This document shows positions 1 through 12,900 of a DNA stretch of 64,000 nt, piece after piece. The stretch's first letter is position 1; every line of letters begins with the position of its first letter. The notes beneath the pieces are model-generated. The model was not told the origin of the DNA. It ran no database searches and saw only the letters and a program-made list of their open reading frames with translations. The translations under genes and the position numbers were made by a program. Source of the stretch: Plantago ovata (lineage: Eukaryota; Streptophyta; Magnoliopsida; Lamiales; Plantaginaceae); assembly GCA_028274465.1 (NCBI GenBank), contig CM051455.1, positions 133,520,096 through 133,584,095 on the forward strand, read 5' to 3'.

Positions 1-573
1 CTGTTCCAGTGCCCTAACACAATTGTATACTCTATATGAGGTGTTCTTCGACTACTGTAACACATTATGTTCTATAAGACATTAGTATTGTAAACTGGAT
101 TTGTTTCAGACGAATGCTAGTAACGCAAGGTAAGATCTTATCAACCTTTTTTTTTTTTTTTTTTTTTTAAATTTTTGGTTAGTTTGTGTATACTTGTATT
201 GGCGGTCTGGTAATCTTGTTGATCAATTGTTGCTTATGTGAAAACATTGCTGCTGAAATCATCTCAACCTTCTCAGACCAGTGAAGACTGTGAAGTTACT
301 AGCAATTCTCGTTTCATTTACTAATTGCATTCCGAAATTGAGTTTACATCTTAGTGTTACGTGGTGCTGAGAGCTAACTCAATTTATGCGTGTGAGATTT
401 TGTTTTCTAGAGCTAACAAATTATACTTGCTGGTTACTGCTCAAAATGTTCTAAATATAACCCAAAACTTTTATCTGCAGATATGTGGCCAGTGAGTTGG
501 AGCACTTTTATGTGACGCAAAATTTTATCTGCACACGGTGGGATGGTGTTACATCATAATTAATCTTATTAAC
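1..573. other. Unassigned left edge
   Basis: No convincing coding sequence. It holds a T run near 147-168 and AT-rich sequence that could be intron or flank of the NPH3-like remnant starting at 574. A parent gene extending left of the window cannot be excluded. Confidence 0.4.
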
Positions 574-835
574 GATGAGGACTGGGATGGCATGGCTTCA
601 GCCGAAGAACTCAGAACACTTAAGAGGAGAGCTTGCTGGGGATAGAGAATGGTGGAGACGGTAGGAAGATAAGGCTGGGTTTGGTGAGATGAAATGGCTT
701 ATCATGTCGAGGAAGATCTTTTCGAAGGTCTGGTCAGGTAAAGGGAATCAGGCGGAGACTAGTGGGTCAGATTTGTCGGAGAGCCTCGGGTCCGCTAACC
801 AGGATGAGGCTGTGAAGAGAGCTAGGGAGAACTGA
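574..835 (+). pseudogene. NPH3/BTB-family C-terminal remnant
   Basis: From 574 one frame reads an SAEELRTLKR-like stretch, close to the linker before the C-terminal tail in NPH3-domain (phototropic-response) proteins, then meets a stop near 643. From about 671 another frame reads MSRKIFSKVWSGKG, then SGSDLSESLGSAN, a typical NPH3-family tail, and ends at a TGA at 833-835. At least two frame changes separate the pieces, so this is a decayed gene end and not a working exon. Members of the family are CUL3 substrate adaptors in blue-light and auxin signalling. The BTB and NPH3 core is not in the window. Family assignment is from recognition of the tail motifs only. Confidence 0.5.
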
Positions 836-1673
836 GAAGTTTAGTTTCCTAGGATGTGAAGAAAGTTGAAAAGATGATTAGGTTTTGGTAGTTGTAATGT
901 GGTTCAGTTTCCTTCTTAAATGGCATTAGCATGCATGTTATAATAGTGTACCACAAGAAAAATGAAAATGCCAAAAAAAAGAAGGTTAGTTTTGTTTGAC
1001 TTGAATCAAGAATACAACATGTAGCCCAGACGGGATAGTTCATACTTAAATAGTTTGTCTTTAATGCAGAAAAATACAAGAAGTCATGTACTAGTCTTTA
1101 TGAAACTATTTGTATAAACTTCCATTTGGTTTAAAAGCTGTTCAAAAGCACTATTAACTTTAATAACTTTAAGATGTTAGTTTATAAATAGTCCCCGCAA
1201 TTGGTATGATTCGTACGGATCGGGATCCACGTTAGATCAATTTCAAATTTTTTGAATAGGACCCGGATCTGATCTATGAAGAAAATAAAAAAATTCATCA
1301 CAATTCATGGATCACTCGTAAATTACCAAGTCTACTGTTAGAAAGTACAACCTACGATTGACATGAATCTTAGTTGGGGCCATTTTAGTTCACAAAAGTG
1401 GTCAACGTTTTCATTCAAATTGAGCAATTCAAAATGAACAACATTACTTGACGAGTTAATCTTACAAAATTTAAAATAAATAGTTGAAACTGTGTTTCAC
1501 TCACAACTATAAAACATCGTAAACCTAGTCTATAAAAATGTTTTCCGCAGAAAACCCTTTGAACAACTTAACTTTACTCCTATAGAAGAAAAAAAAAATG
1601 CATATCTTAGCCTTGATTGATACTCCAATTACTTCCTTCATAACAGTAATAATAAATAATTAATTACTACTCT
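836..1673. other. Intergenic, nothing recognised
   Basis: AT-rich sequence with only short random open frames. It includes the 3' flank of the minus-strand defensin-like gene ending at 1674. No transposon ends or RNA genes were seen. Confidence 0.4.
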
Positions 1674-2857
1674 CTAACATGGTTTCTTACAAACACATCT
1701 TCGAGGTCCAGCCCCCTGGAATTCACAGACACCAGTAGACCAACCATTGTTGGAGCATTTTATTCCACAGTCAGTATCGCTCCCACATCCTCCATTTATC
1801 GTGTAACACTCCTTCCCCAAACACTCCTCTGCAATTTTGTGAAATGTTTAGTCAAGTCTTGAAATTTATAATGTAGATGGAATTTCACAACTAGTTTTGT
1901 TGGCATTTCCTTTTCCCACATAAAATATACACGATGTTTTGCAGCATTTTGAGAAACGAATTTTTACATCTGAACACTAGTATTTGATCTAATCATTTTG
2001 TGCTTTTTTACTCTTTCAATTTCACTCTCTAATGTTTCCTTTAAGCATTTTAACCCGATATCAAACACCTCAAATCTTAAATCTTGAATTGATCAAATTA
2101 CAATTATAAATCTACCAATCCATACATTCTAACTTTGCACACCCACTCTGAATGCTATGTGCGTGCGGGTGCAACCAAGCAGGGGCGAAGCCAGGATTTC
2201 AAATTAACCCGTGTGTCTTAGTAAACTAAGTCTAAAACTTTAAAATGTTGTATTCTAATTTATGAATATAATTTATTTTTTTAACAAAAGAACAAAAAGA
2301 TGTGTGTAAATGTATGATACCATACTTACATTGACTAAAAATAACACTATCAATTAATTAAAATTAAGCCTAAAACTAATATAACATACTCAAAATGACT
2401 AAATATAGTACCACAAATGACCTAAAATTAGTTAAGAATAAACTAACCTGTACATTACTTGTAAAATTACTAAAAATAGTACTACAAATGTTTTTTCTTC
2501 CATTTGAACCCGTATGGGTGAAGTTGTACATAGCTTCGCCCCTGCAACCAAGTTCAAAGATATATTTTTCTTGATTTTCTTTTCTCCAGAAACTCGATAT
2601 CAAATGACTATGTTTACACAAAATTTCTTTCACATATATATAAAGTTACAAACCATCAAAAGATCAAATAACTATGTTTGTTAATTATTTAATAGAAAAT
2701 CAAAACTACTGTACCATCCAAAACTATCTACAAATATATTCTTCACAGTTTCTACAAAATAATAATAAAACATAGAGAGAGCGATTTTGATGAACTTACG
2801 AGAAGCCAAAACAAAAGCCAAGAGCAACATATAGCACGCCAAGTGCTTCCTTTCCAT
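1674..2857 (-). CDS. Defensin-like cysteine-rich peptide, copy 1
   Basis: Two-exon minus-strand gene: exon 1 at 2857-2800 (58 nt), intron 2799-1829, exon 2 at 1828-1674, giving 70 residues. Exon 1 encodes a hydrophobic signal peptide (starts MERKHLACYMLLLAFVLAS). The intron follows phase 1 with GTAAGT and ends TTGCAG. This placement between signal peptide and mature peptide is the usual one in plant defensin-like (DEFL/LCR) genes. The mature part has nine cysteines, including a GVC and a closing CVCKKPC; the related copy at 3221-3610 has eight, so one here is likely unpaired or variant. Such peptides are secreted and act in defence or reproductive signalling; the target is unknown. The intron is long because of a hAT element at 2180-2544. 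Confidence 0.75.
2180..2544. mobile_element. hAT-type non-autonomous element (MITE)
   Basis: A 365-bp element with 12-bp inverted ends CAGGGGCGAAGC, flanked on both sides by the 8-bp direct repeat caaccaag (2172-2179 and 2545-2552). An 8-bp duplication with CAGNGGCG ends is diagnostic of hAT. It has no transposase and sits in the intron of the first defensin-like gene. Confidence 0.85.
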
Positions 2858-3220
2858 TTCTTTTTTCTTTTCTTCCTTATTTCTTTTCCAGTTTCTCAAA
2901 TTAGAAGTTTGCTTTTTCTTTTTTAAATAAAATAAAAAACCCCGAATATTTCTCCAAAGATACTGGACATTCTAAATGCTACTACAATAAGAACGCTGGT
3001 TCTCATCTTCTTGACAAAATCGTTATTGACAAAAAAAAAAAAAAACACATGGACAAGATTCAAAAGATAATTCGTACTAATATTAATATCATCAAAATTG
3101 AAGTTCTGCCATTACATTGGGTCACTATTACAACACGTAAAATAGTGTTGTAGTAAATCATAGTAGTACCATTGAAAGTGAAAATAAAATTACTAATACT
3201 ACAAGATGGTAATTAATCAA
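2858..3220. other. Spacer between two defensin-like genes
   Basis: AT-rich; holds the promoter of copy 1 and the 3' flank of copy 2. Nothing else is recognisable. Confidence 0.4.
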
Positions 3221-3610
3221 TTAATTGCATATCTTCTTGCAAGCACAAATTCTAGGTTTAGGGCCTTGGAATTCACAGTAACCACCAAGAGTATAGCCTT
3301 GGGACGCGCAGTAGTTGTTACAATTGTAATCACTCGTACACCAAGTCCATGTAAGAAATTGACATCCAGGACCATCATCACCCAAGCTCTCCTCTGCAAT
3401 AACAACAATAATAATTAGTATACAAATTTAATTAATTATATATTTAAACTCTTTTAACTAATAATTAGTATAAAAACAATTATAATTAACAACACATATT
3501 TACAATATAAATTAACACAAGATGAATTGAGAAATTATTAGAACGTACGTACGTGTAGTGGAGAAGAGAATTACGAGCAACATGAGAAACACTGTATGCT
3601 TTCTCTCCAT
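3221..3610 (-). CDS. Defensin-like cysteine-rich peptide, copy 2
   Basis: Minus-strand gene with exon 1 at 3610-3553 and exon 2 at 3393-3221, 76 residues. Exon 1 encodes a signal peptide (MERKHTVFLMLLVILFSTT), and the phase-1 intron matches that of the neighbouring copy. The mature peptide has eight cysteines and ends C-x-C-KKIC followed by Asn and a stop, consistent with a four-disulphide defensin-like fold. Both copies share the junction residues QE at the start of exon 2 and CEFQG before the last three cysteines, which shows tandem duplication. Three GT donors are possible in the repeated ACGT at the exon 1 end; only the one after 3553 keeps the frame. The product should be secreted. Its target cannot be read from sequence. 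Confidence 0.75.
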
Positions 3611-3703
3611 TTTGCTTCAAACAAGTTCTTCTAATCTTGCTTCTGCCTTCTTGTAATATATTGTTGTATAAGTTGTAGTGGTAAGAAAAAACATTTACAC
3701 GAC

Positions 3704-3712
3704 CTTTATATA
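3704..3712 (-). promoter_or_regulatory. TATA box of defensin-like copy 2
   Basis: Minus-strand TATATAAAG lies 94 bases upstream of the start codon at 3610, a usual TATA-to-ATG distance for a short-leader plant gene. Confidence 0.5.
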
Positions 3713-4441
3713 CTGCATTCTTATTGACAATTAATTATTTATCAATTTATTATATGATAATGATTGCATGAAATTTGCTACATAAGCAGTTTCCATATAA
3801 ATATTCTCTAAATTAAATCATTATCTAATATATTTCCTATAACATTTTGATTACTTATTTATTACTTTAACTAAAATCATTCTCTCTCCATTACTTGTTT
3901 ATTGCTACATTAATAGTTTCCATATAAATATTATCTAAATTGTTATCTAATATATTTCCTATAGCATTAGTACGTAGTTAATATATTTCCTTAATTATGT
4001 ATATTTCCTATAACAATTAATATGTACTAGTAGTTAATAATTTGACTACCAATGCAAATTTACATGCATAAGGATCAAACCATAATATAAATACCGGCCG
4101 TTTCAACTTTTTGATCAAATGTGATTTTACCACATTTTTTTGTAATAACTGATGTTGTGCAAATATTTCATCATTAATTCACAAAATTGTACTTCCTCCA
4201 CTACCTCCATGAAATATAAATTATTTTAATATTTTATCCTTTTTTTCTCCTTTCCGGAAAGGTCTTGTACATTTAAACACGCAAAACATATTCCTATGAA
4301 TAATTTGATAGTATTGACTATTTTTTTTAAAAACAAATTTGACTACAAATTACTACTTTTAAATTATACAAGAAAAAGAAAAGGAATCAACTTTGTAACA
4401 GTTCGAACATGAGCTCCTCTGTTCTTTATTAAGATATACTT
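3713..4441. other. AT-rich spacer
   Basis: Contains repeated stretches such as gtttccatataaatat near 3790 and 3918, followed by tatttcctata-type repeats, suggesting a local duplication. No coding signal. Confidence 0.4.
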
Positions 4442-4525
4442 AACCGTTACGTACAGTTGTAATCATTCCGTTGGTATATGAATTAGGTGTAAGATGATGA
4501 CATACTAGATCACCCAAACTTTCTT
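4442..4525 (-). pseudogene. Decayed third defensin-like exon
   Basis: Read on the minus strand from 4525, the sequence gives QESLGD as at the start of exon 2 of copy 2, then diverges. After a frame change it regains a DYNC-like piece (the DNA string gattacaactgta against gattacaattgta in copy 2). The splice acceptor is TTGCAC where both intact copies have TTGCAG. No matching signal-peptide exon was found upstream. This is a dead paralogue of the defensin-like cluster. Confidence 0.55.
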
Positions 4526-5950
4526 GTGCAAATTTACAAACAAACACACAAATTTGGTACAAGTTTAATCAATAGTTGTAGCAAGGTGATTATGTTAATT
4601 AGTGGAAACAAGGAGCACAACCGCATGAGTGAATCTTCGGCTGCGGGAAGGAATGAAGCCAAATGGTTGTTTGATGAGAAATTACAATTTGAACTTTTAC
4701 ATGAATACAAATCAAGTGAAATTCTACATTTTCAGTACAAAATCTCATCCATAATCTATAGCTTTGAGGCCGCAAAAATGAAGCGACTCTGTAAAGAAAA
4801 CAATATCATAACGAATGGAAAACATGGAACTTAAAATTTTAGTATATATTAAAAAAATACTATATATATTACATGAAAACAATAAATGTGCATAAAAAAC
4901 CCACCTGCATAAAACAGTAGAAAAGATGGTTGACTATAGAGTGATCTAAATCCTTGGCAACATATCACGATCGAGAGCAATATTTGGACTAATCCTTGTT
5001 AAATTATCATGGTCCAGTCCTGTTCATCGTCATGGCTCCAAATATTACAAATCCAAGTTCCCAAATCATACTACGCCAAAACAATACAAAATCTCCACTC
5101 AATTACCAAGCAGAAACCTTTAAAGTAATTAATTAAGAACTGAACTATAATAAGCTCACCTGTTAAATTCCAAATCTTTAACAACATCTAACCACGTCCA
5201 ATCTTCATGCTCAACTGTTGTCGACCCTCCATGTTGAATGATATGAATGTCTAACCTAAAAGCCCTTTGATGGAGAATGTATATAATATGGGTAAGTCCA
5301 TTAACATTCAGTTAAGCCTCTCTCAATTACCGGCCCACAAATATAACTCATAATTTTCAGCTCAAATAAAAATATAACAGGTCCAGTCCACTCCATAAAA
5401 ATCATATAAAAATGTATGGGTTATTACAGATGAATAATGTTTCATTTGTTTCCTTGACATGCCTAAATTCTTCAACACTCCTCATTCTTCAAATGTTGGA
5501 TGGACCTATAGTAGATGTTACAAGTCTAAATCTAAAACATAAACATACATCAAAAAAGTAAAAACTTGTACCATGGTGAGGGTGTCGATAAGATGGTATT
5601 TATACTTGGGAAAAAAATGAAGAGAACCGTGGAAGATGATACGAATGTGGTTCCACTGATACGAATTTGGTAAATGTAGGTGATAATTTTTTTGTAAAAA
5701 AATAAATAAATATAATCTTTATTCTTAATTTAAATATGTATAGTATTCATTTTATATATTTATTACATGATCGAGATCAACCTCTCAGGTTACCGAAATT
5801 GACCCAAATTGACCCCTTGTTCAATTTAACCCTCGCTCTGGTTTGGGAACATAGAGTTCACACTTATATGCCGTTCGGCTACGTGAACAACGACGTCGCT
5901 GTTTGGTGACACACGAGGACACGCCAGCCAAATTAATAAATGCGACAAAC
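4526..5950. other. Intergenic upstream of SEC10
   Basis: An open frame at 4526-4834 has no recognisable family and is probably chance. The rest shows no gene, tRNA or transposon end that I could support. The last ~200 bases, more GC-rich, should hold the SEC10 promoter. Confidence 0.35.
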
Positions 5951-5959
5951 CCCGCGTAG

Positions 5960-6947
5960 CTCAGCTTTTCGTCTTCTCCAAAGTCCCTACCATTTTCTAT
6001 TTTCTATAGCACCTCATTTCACAAATTCCGAACTGCAAAGCCACAATTCCGGCGAATCCTGCTCCGTAGATAGACGGAGAATCTGATCCTAGCAAGTTCG
6101 CCGTTCTCAGGAACACACTAGTTGGAGAAATTAGAGGTACATCCTATTTAACTCCAATCATTCATATCATCAATTTCGATTTAATACTAGAAATAAGCTA
6201 TTACAAGTATGATTGCGTGATCGATGTTAATTTGAATAGGTTTACTAGAATCCTTATTTTCGTGGTGGATTCACTTGAGCCGAGATACTTGTATTTGGTT
6301 TGGTTCATTTTGTTTTTGTTTTAGGATCCAGTTCTGGTTGGGGAGAATACTGGAATGAGTATTTTACATGGATAGGTTTCAGCACATTCAGTTTTGTAGA
6401 TGTTGTAATGTCATGGTTGGAATAATTCATAGCAAGTAGAGGTGATTGCATTTGCTGGTTTCTTAATTTAGTTAGTGGCAACAGATGGCATCTTAATTAG
6501 GTCAATTGATTCGATCCGTGAGGCCTAGGTTTGCTGCTAGTTTCTGTTTCCCAGACGAGTTGATAATAGGTAACATCTTCTGCGGTAAGGAGACCTATAA
6601 CGGAACTTCAGCAGAACTGATTGATGTGGGATTTTCATATAAACTGTTAGGACTTGTAAGTTTGATTGTTCTACTTGCATTTCAATCTTGGTGCTAGTGA
6701 GACCTTGTATGGAACTCCAGGCAACTTGGTTGCTGTCGAATTTCGGTATAAACAGTTAATGATTGTTATCCCTGAGTCGTCATCTTCAGTTTGAAACTTA
6801 TTGTTGTCTAGCTTGGAGGTGGATCCCCATGTTGCTTTCATGTACATCTAGTTCAGCTAGAATTGTATTGCCATGCATAGTTCATTTTGTGAGTTATTGG
6901 ACTGATCTTTGATGTTTGTGGTTAATCATATATTAATCTGAACACAG
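5960..6947 (+). promoter_or_regulatory. SEC10 leader exon and 5'-UTR intron
   Basis: A pyrimidine-rich, untranslated exon ends at 6136 (TTAGAG followed by GTACAT). The intron then runs to ACACAG at 6947, directly before the start codon at 6948. Long leader introns often raise expression of plant housekeeping genes. The transcription start is not resolvable; about 5960 is an estimate. Confidence 0.45.
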
Positions 6948-9900
6948 ATGAAAGAGAGTAAAGATGGCACGAGGAGTGCTAAAGTTTCTAAATCGCAATC
7001 AACTGATTCCAGCCCACTTGTTCTAGACATAGAAGACTTTAAGGTAATGCCCGAATAATGTGTGGAGAGATTTTTTGGCTTCAGCGGTTCTAATTAAGTT
7101 TTAGTCCAAGTCAAGTTCCTGAATTATGCTGCTACAATTTTGTTGGTTGCAGGGTGACTTCTCATTTGATGCACTGTTTGGAAACTTAGTCAATGAGCTG
7201 CTGCCTTCTTATTTAGAAGAAGATATAGATACTTCTGATGGACATGGTACAAATGATGCTATGCCAAATGGTCATCGACGGACCCCATCTGATACAGGAA
7301 GACTTGCGCAGGGCAGCCCATTGTTCCCTGAAGTAGATGCACTCTTGTCTTTGTTCAAAAATTCATGCATGCAGTTAATTGATCTACGGAAACAGGTAAA
7401 GTTTTGGATTGGTTGTGACCTGCTTTGGCTTGATACCCACGTGGTCAACTTTCTAATGCTCTGATAACCTTGTCAAAGGTCGATGGAAAGCTCTATAATC
7501 TTAAAAAAGAAGTTGCCACTCAAGACAATAAGCACCGGAAAACACTTTCTGAGGTTGGTTGCTCACAGTTCCCTCTTAATTCGAAATTTACAAGACAGAT
7601 ACAACAGTTCTGATGTGGTTAATTTTTCCATAATATGCAGTTGGAGAAAGGTGTTGATGGCTTGTTTGAGAGTTTCGCAAGGTTGGATTCACGCATATCA
7701 AGTGTTGGACAAACTGCTGCTAAGATTGGAGACCATCTTCAGGTAATTATTGTGTTATAATTTTATTTCTTTTGGCATTATTTGTTTGGTAGCTAAAATA
7801 GTTTAATGTGAAAGCAATTGCTCCGTGTAGGTATCCCTGATGCTATTTCAACAGCTTCTTTTTTTTAGTGTATTTGGAAGTTCATATTCAATACTAACCT
7901 TTATTCTTCTTCTCAGAGTGCAGATGCCCAGCGAGAAACTGCCAGTCAAACTATAGATCTAATTAAGGTATGAATTCGGTAAAATATTAGCAGATAGTAT
8001 CTTCATAGTATTTGCTAGAGATGACTAGCCTTTGGTTACACATATGACATGCCATATGAATAGCAGCTATACATATCATGCAGTACTTGATGGAGTTCAA
8101 TAGTAGTCCAGGGGATTTAATGGAGCTGTCAGCCCTTTTCTCTGATGATAGTCGGGTAGCCGAGGCTGCTTCAATTGCACAGAAACTGAGTACGTTTGTC
8201 TTTTCTATCTTGAGTTTGAACTGTGGAGTTTGTGTATAGATTTGTATATGATGACATACTTGTGCTTTTTACTTGAAACCATGCTTTCCGTTCCTTTTCA
8301 TCAGAGAAGGCAATCTTTTTTGCTCTCTAATCTGATTATACGTGATACTCTAATACAAAGTATCCATTGCAAGACACCAAACTTCATTGCTTTTACTTGT
8401 ACCCTGTTATGTTCTAAAGTGTGAATCATAGCTGTCAGGTGATGCAATGTTGAATATCGTAGTGTAGGTGATGCTTCACTGCTATGCTGCATGTTCAAAA
8501 ATACTGTGACTGCTATTTGCCGCTGTAGTAGCACATAGCACATAGCAATGAGTAGCGCTGCTGTTGTGAAATTGAGGGTGAATCAACTGAGTCCAAATAT
8601 AAAATTGATGCTTCACTGCTATTCTAGAATATTATTATTATTGTTATCAGTAATCCTTCTGTTATTGATGGATTGTAATATGCTACCTCATTTATGGCAG
8701 GATATCTATGTTCTTACTTACAAATTAAAATATCAGTCGCTATTGCACTCTTATCAGTATAGCAGAGCGAGTCTTGTCGGTAACGATCCACTATTCGTTA
8801 TTGACAACTATGCTGTGAACTGATATGTGACGCCATGGAGCCATGTTTGACTTTGATATCTTCTTTTCTTTTATTCTTCAGATGATCTATAAAAATATTA
8901 TCCTTGATTCATACTGGAAATCATTGCCACAGTGAAAGTATTATTACTGATTTGATGAAGATTTCTTTTCTTCGTAGCTCCCACTACAACACTTTGTTAA
9001 TAGACTTTGTTTTTTCAGAAAACTAATTCTAGGAAACTTCAACTGAAGATGGCAGGATACGTATCTCAGTTGATTGTAGATTGTAATTTACACGTGTTGA
9101 CTGACATCTATAGATCTGAAAATCAAATCCCTTGCTAGCCTTATATCTGCAGGTTCGTCAACTTTTGTTGTTAAAACTTAATCCTTACTCCAAAAGCCAT
9201 ATGACCCTGACCAATTTTTTTTTTATTAGCATCAATCAATGACAGAATTAGCTATGGTCGACCTGACCAATAGTTGCATCAATCAATGACAGATTTAGCT
9301 ATGGTCGACCTGGTGCAGCATAAATTTCATAAAAGGACATTTCTCATGCAAACTTAGAGTTAAGCTAGCAAGAGCAGCAGGGTGGTCTGATTTGTATGTC
9401 TGGTTCATATGCTTGGTACGTATATGCAATACGCATATAGTGGGGAATCTGATGTTGTTGTTGTGTGTGTGGGGAGGGGGGGGGGGGGGTTAGCCTAACC
9501 ATTGCGTATGACATATCATTTCACAATATTAAGGCTCAGAATACAAATTATGTTCTTCAGCAATTCATTTCATGATATCAGTCTTAATTTTTAAATACCT
9601 TTAGAAAAGTCTAAAAATAACTGATGAAACATGTAAAAAAGTAAATTATGCCATGTACTTGTATTAGTCTTGCCATGTGCTTGATTTTCTGTTCCATTGT
9701 ATTGATTGATGTTGGTTTGGACTTCGTGCTCCAGTGCATGAGTCATCAAAAAAATCCTCTACCCTTTCGGTGTCAAAGAACTCCAGTGTATCAACCAGAA
9801 GAACTAGGTCGAGTATCAGTATGCATACTTGGAATATTGACTTTCCTGACAACGGTGGATTTCTGCTATAGAGTAGTTCCTAGTTTGCTAGTGTAGGAAG

Positions 9901-12900
9901 CGAATTATGTAACCATGAACAAAACTAACCCTCATGTTTAAATATTACATCTTAGCTTGAGCTCCGTCTGTTGTTCCAGGAGCTTCCCAGATTTATCCCT
10001 TTTGATAAGCATTCCAAAGCCAGAAGATCTAGCGAGTTTAAATCTTTCATTAAATAGTGTAATGAAATCACATCTCATGACATGTAAAACATGAGACAGT
10101 CATTCTACAATGTAGAGTTAAGAAAGTAAATTGATTCCATGATGTCCATCCGGCTCCACCTTATTTTGTAAGGTAGTTGTTAGAGCCTCACCTTTTCTAA
10201 TAATAATCTGCTAAAATTGTTTGTCTTTCTTGATCTTCTTTGTCAATATAATATTTTTTTCTGTCAAAATGTAATTTTGGCTCTAGTTGGAAGAGGCAGA
10301 TAATTTGTTCCATTGGCAATTTCTTTAGTAGCTGTGATGGGAATTATGAATACTTGTTTAAAACAGGGATACCTTGTATATGGACAATATAACCTTTTCC
10401 ATAAGTAGAGTTATACATACATTGATATGACAGCATATTTGTTGAGGTGGTTCTAATAAGCTTTTTTTAGGATCATTTGCCGAGGAAGATGTTGGAAGAC
10501 AAGGCATGGCTGTTTCATCCGTTGTAGGGAATGCAGCAGCTAGCAGAGGTTTGGAAGTTGCAGTTGGTAACCTCCAAGAGTATTGCAATGGTATGACATC
10601 TTACTTGAATTTAATATGTCTGGTTATGCTGTCATAACTTCTCAAAATAGAATGCTTTTAAAATGTGTGCTTAATTAAATATTAATCGCCTTTTTGAATG
10701 GCACAGAACTGGAGAACAGATTGTTGGCAAAATTCGATGTGGCATCGCAAAAAAGAGAATTGTCTACAATGGCAGAATGTGCAAAGATTTTGTCACAGGT
10801 AATGATTTAAAGTTTATTTGCTTTTTTTATTAATTCTTAATTTACTCATAGTCATTATGTATTAAAAAAACCATGTTTATGTAAGTTCGAAAGTAACTTC
10901 AGGCTTCCCTTTAAACTATCTCTGCATGTGTGGTGTGTGGTTTTACCTTTCATCTTCTTTGTTTATAAAATTTTATTTTCTTCACTAAATGTTTTTTTCC
11001 TGGGTAGGGGTTGTTGTCATTGGCGGAGACGTAATGGTGCAAACTTGAGTATAGTTAACATTATGTCAAGATGTTTATATTTTTGGTTTGAAAGTTAAAA
11101 CATATGCTCTGAGGTCTAATACTATGTTCTGTAATTTGAAGTAGAAAGCACAAAATGCAGCTTCTATGTTAAAAAAAATCCCTCTTCACTTATTAGATTT
11201 GTGGTTCAGTTTAACAGGGGTACCAGCGCTATGCAACATTACGTGGGACTACGTCCAATGTTCGACGTAGAGGTCATGAATGCGGATGCCAAATTGGTTC
11301 TTGGTGACGGTGGTTCTCAAACTAGTCCTAGCAATGTTGCTCGTGGACTGACTTCATTGTACAAAGAAATTACAGGTTTGTTTGGCTTCATTTGGATATA
11401 ATATAAGGTTTGGCTTCGAACGTTTGTTTTTCATTTGATAGGACTGGCTTGCAGATACCGTTAGGAAAGAAGCAGCGACAATAACAGCAGTATTTCCTTC
11501 CCCTAATGAAGTCAAGGCAATATTGGTTCAGGTACTTGTATGCAATTAATTATTCTTACATCTGCTGCGTAATTCCCTTGACCCGTTCACTTCTGTGCAT
11601 TGTTCGGAAGTTTCTTTATGCAATGACTGATGATGCAATTTTTGGAATGTTCCTGTTGGAGCTATAAGGCATAGATTCTGCTAAAATTACAGGACATGTT
11701 TATGATTTTGACGTGTCAGTAATGCCATTTTTCACCTGTAAAATTTTGAAATCAGTATCTATGCACCATAATTATGATCAACTATCTGTACGCTAACATA
11801 GCTGAAGCAGGAAGTACGATTCTGGAATCGGGAAAAACTGAATCATCCAATACAGCCTTAGCGTTGACTCCAGCTGAATAACCCAACTTGGCTATGCACC
11901 AATTTTGGCAAGGTCTGACTGGAAAAACATTCCTAAAATTATAGATATCATGGAGGAAGAAAACTTGAAAACTTTCAGATCCCGTCTAGAAAAATTTAAG
12001 ATGAATAGATACCGCAAGATTGCAATAAATATATTGTGGATACCCATAGTCCCATACTCCATAATTCTGAAGCCATCCTAAATTTCTTGACGGAAGATAC
12101 AGTGACAAAGCAGTAAGTGAATTATGGATATCCATACTCCTAATGATAAAAATATTGTTGAATATAGAAGTTCTGAAACACCTTGTTTAAAAATGATGGG
12201 AACTAATTAATTAATCGCCTGATTGCACATCAGTGGTCTAAAGTATAAACTGCTTAGACCAAGATTTTTTAATAATGAAAAGATCTTTCTACATTAAGAA
12301 ACATTACATCTTGGTGTGAGCAGATCAAATTAGGGAGTTTTGTGCTTCTAAAGTCTGGTGTATAGAAGAGCGAAAACTGGTTTTGGTCTGGGCCTATGAT
12401 CCATCTCTTCATTTTCAAGTATAGTTAATTTCTTCATTTTATGTTTACCTAGTCACATCTTACCCTGTTTAGGAGTATATTGCCTCACAATGTTGTATTA
12501 ATTTTAGATCACGGGATTCACTTCTGTGATGCATCACATTGGTAACACTGTCTTGTTTTAAATGTAGCGTGTTTTGGAAGACCGAGTTCCTAAACTTCTT
12601 GAGAAGCTTTTGGTAAAGCCATCTCTTATTAATCCGCCTCCCATGGAAGAAGGCGGACTTATATTAGTGAGTTCCATCTGTGGCTTTTTAAGCGATATTT
12701 ACACATTATATTTTCAACTGATGATACTATTAACACTCCTCTCTTGTGTATATATCTCAGTATCTTAGAATGCTGGCAGTGGCTTATGAGAAGACTCTGG
12801 ATCTTGCTAGAGAGTTACGCGGGGTGGGTTGTGGTGACTTGGATGTTGAAGGTGCAAAAATATTCAATACTTGTACTTCCAACTTCATTTTATGATTTAG

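Noticed and set aside
3206-3418. Plus-strand open frame of 70 codons
   Set aside because: It is antisense to exon 2 of the defensin-like copy 2, whose signal-peptide exon, splice sites and cysteine pattern support the minus strand.
4526-4834. Open frame of 102 codons
   Set aside because: No family resemblance, AT-rich codons, no promoter or conserved motif; likely chance.
7483-9896. Several open frames of 60-90 codons inside SEC10
   Set aside because: They are out-of-frame readings of exons or lie in introns of the SEC10 gene.
11811-11960. Possible intronic small RNA gene in SEC10 intron 10
   Set aside because: No C/D or H/ACA boxes in proper arrangement could be identified by eye.
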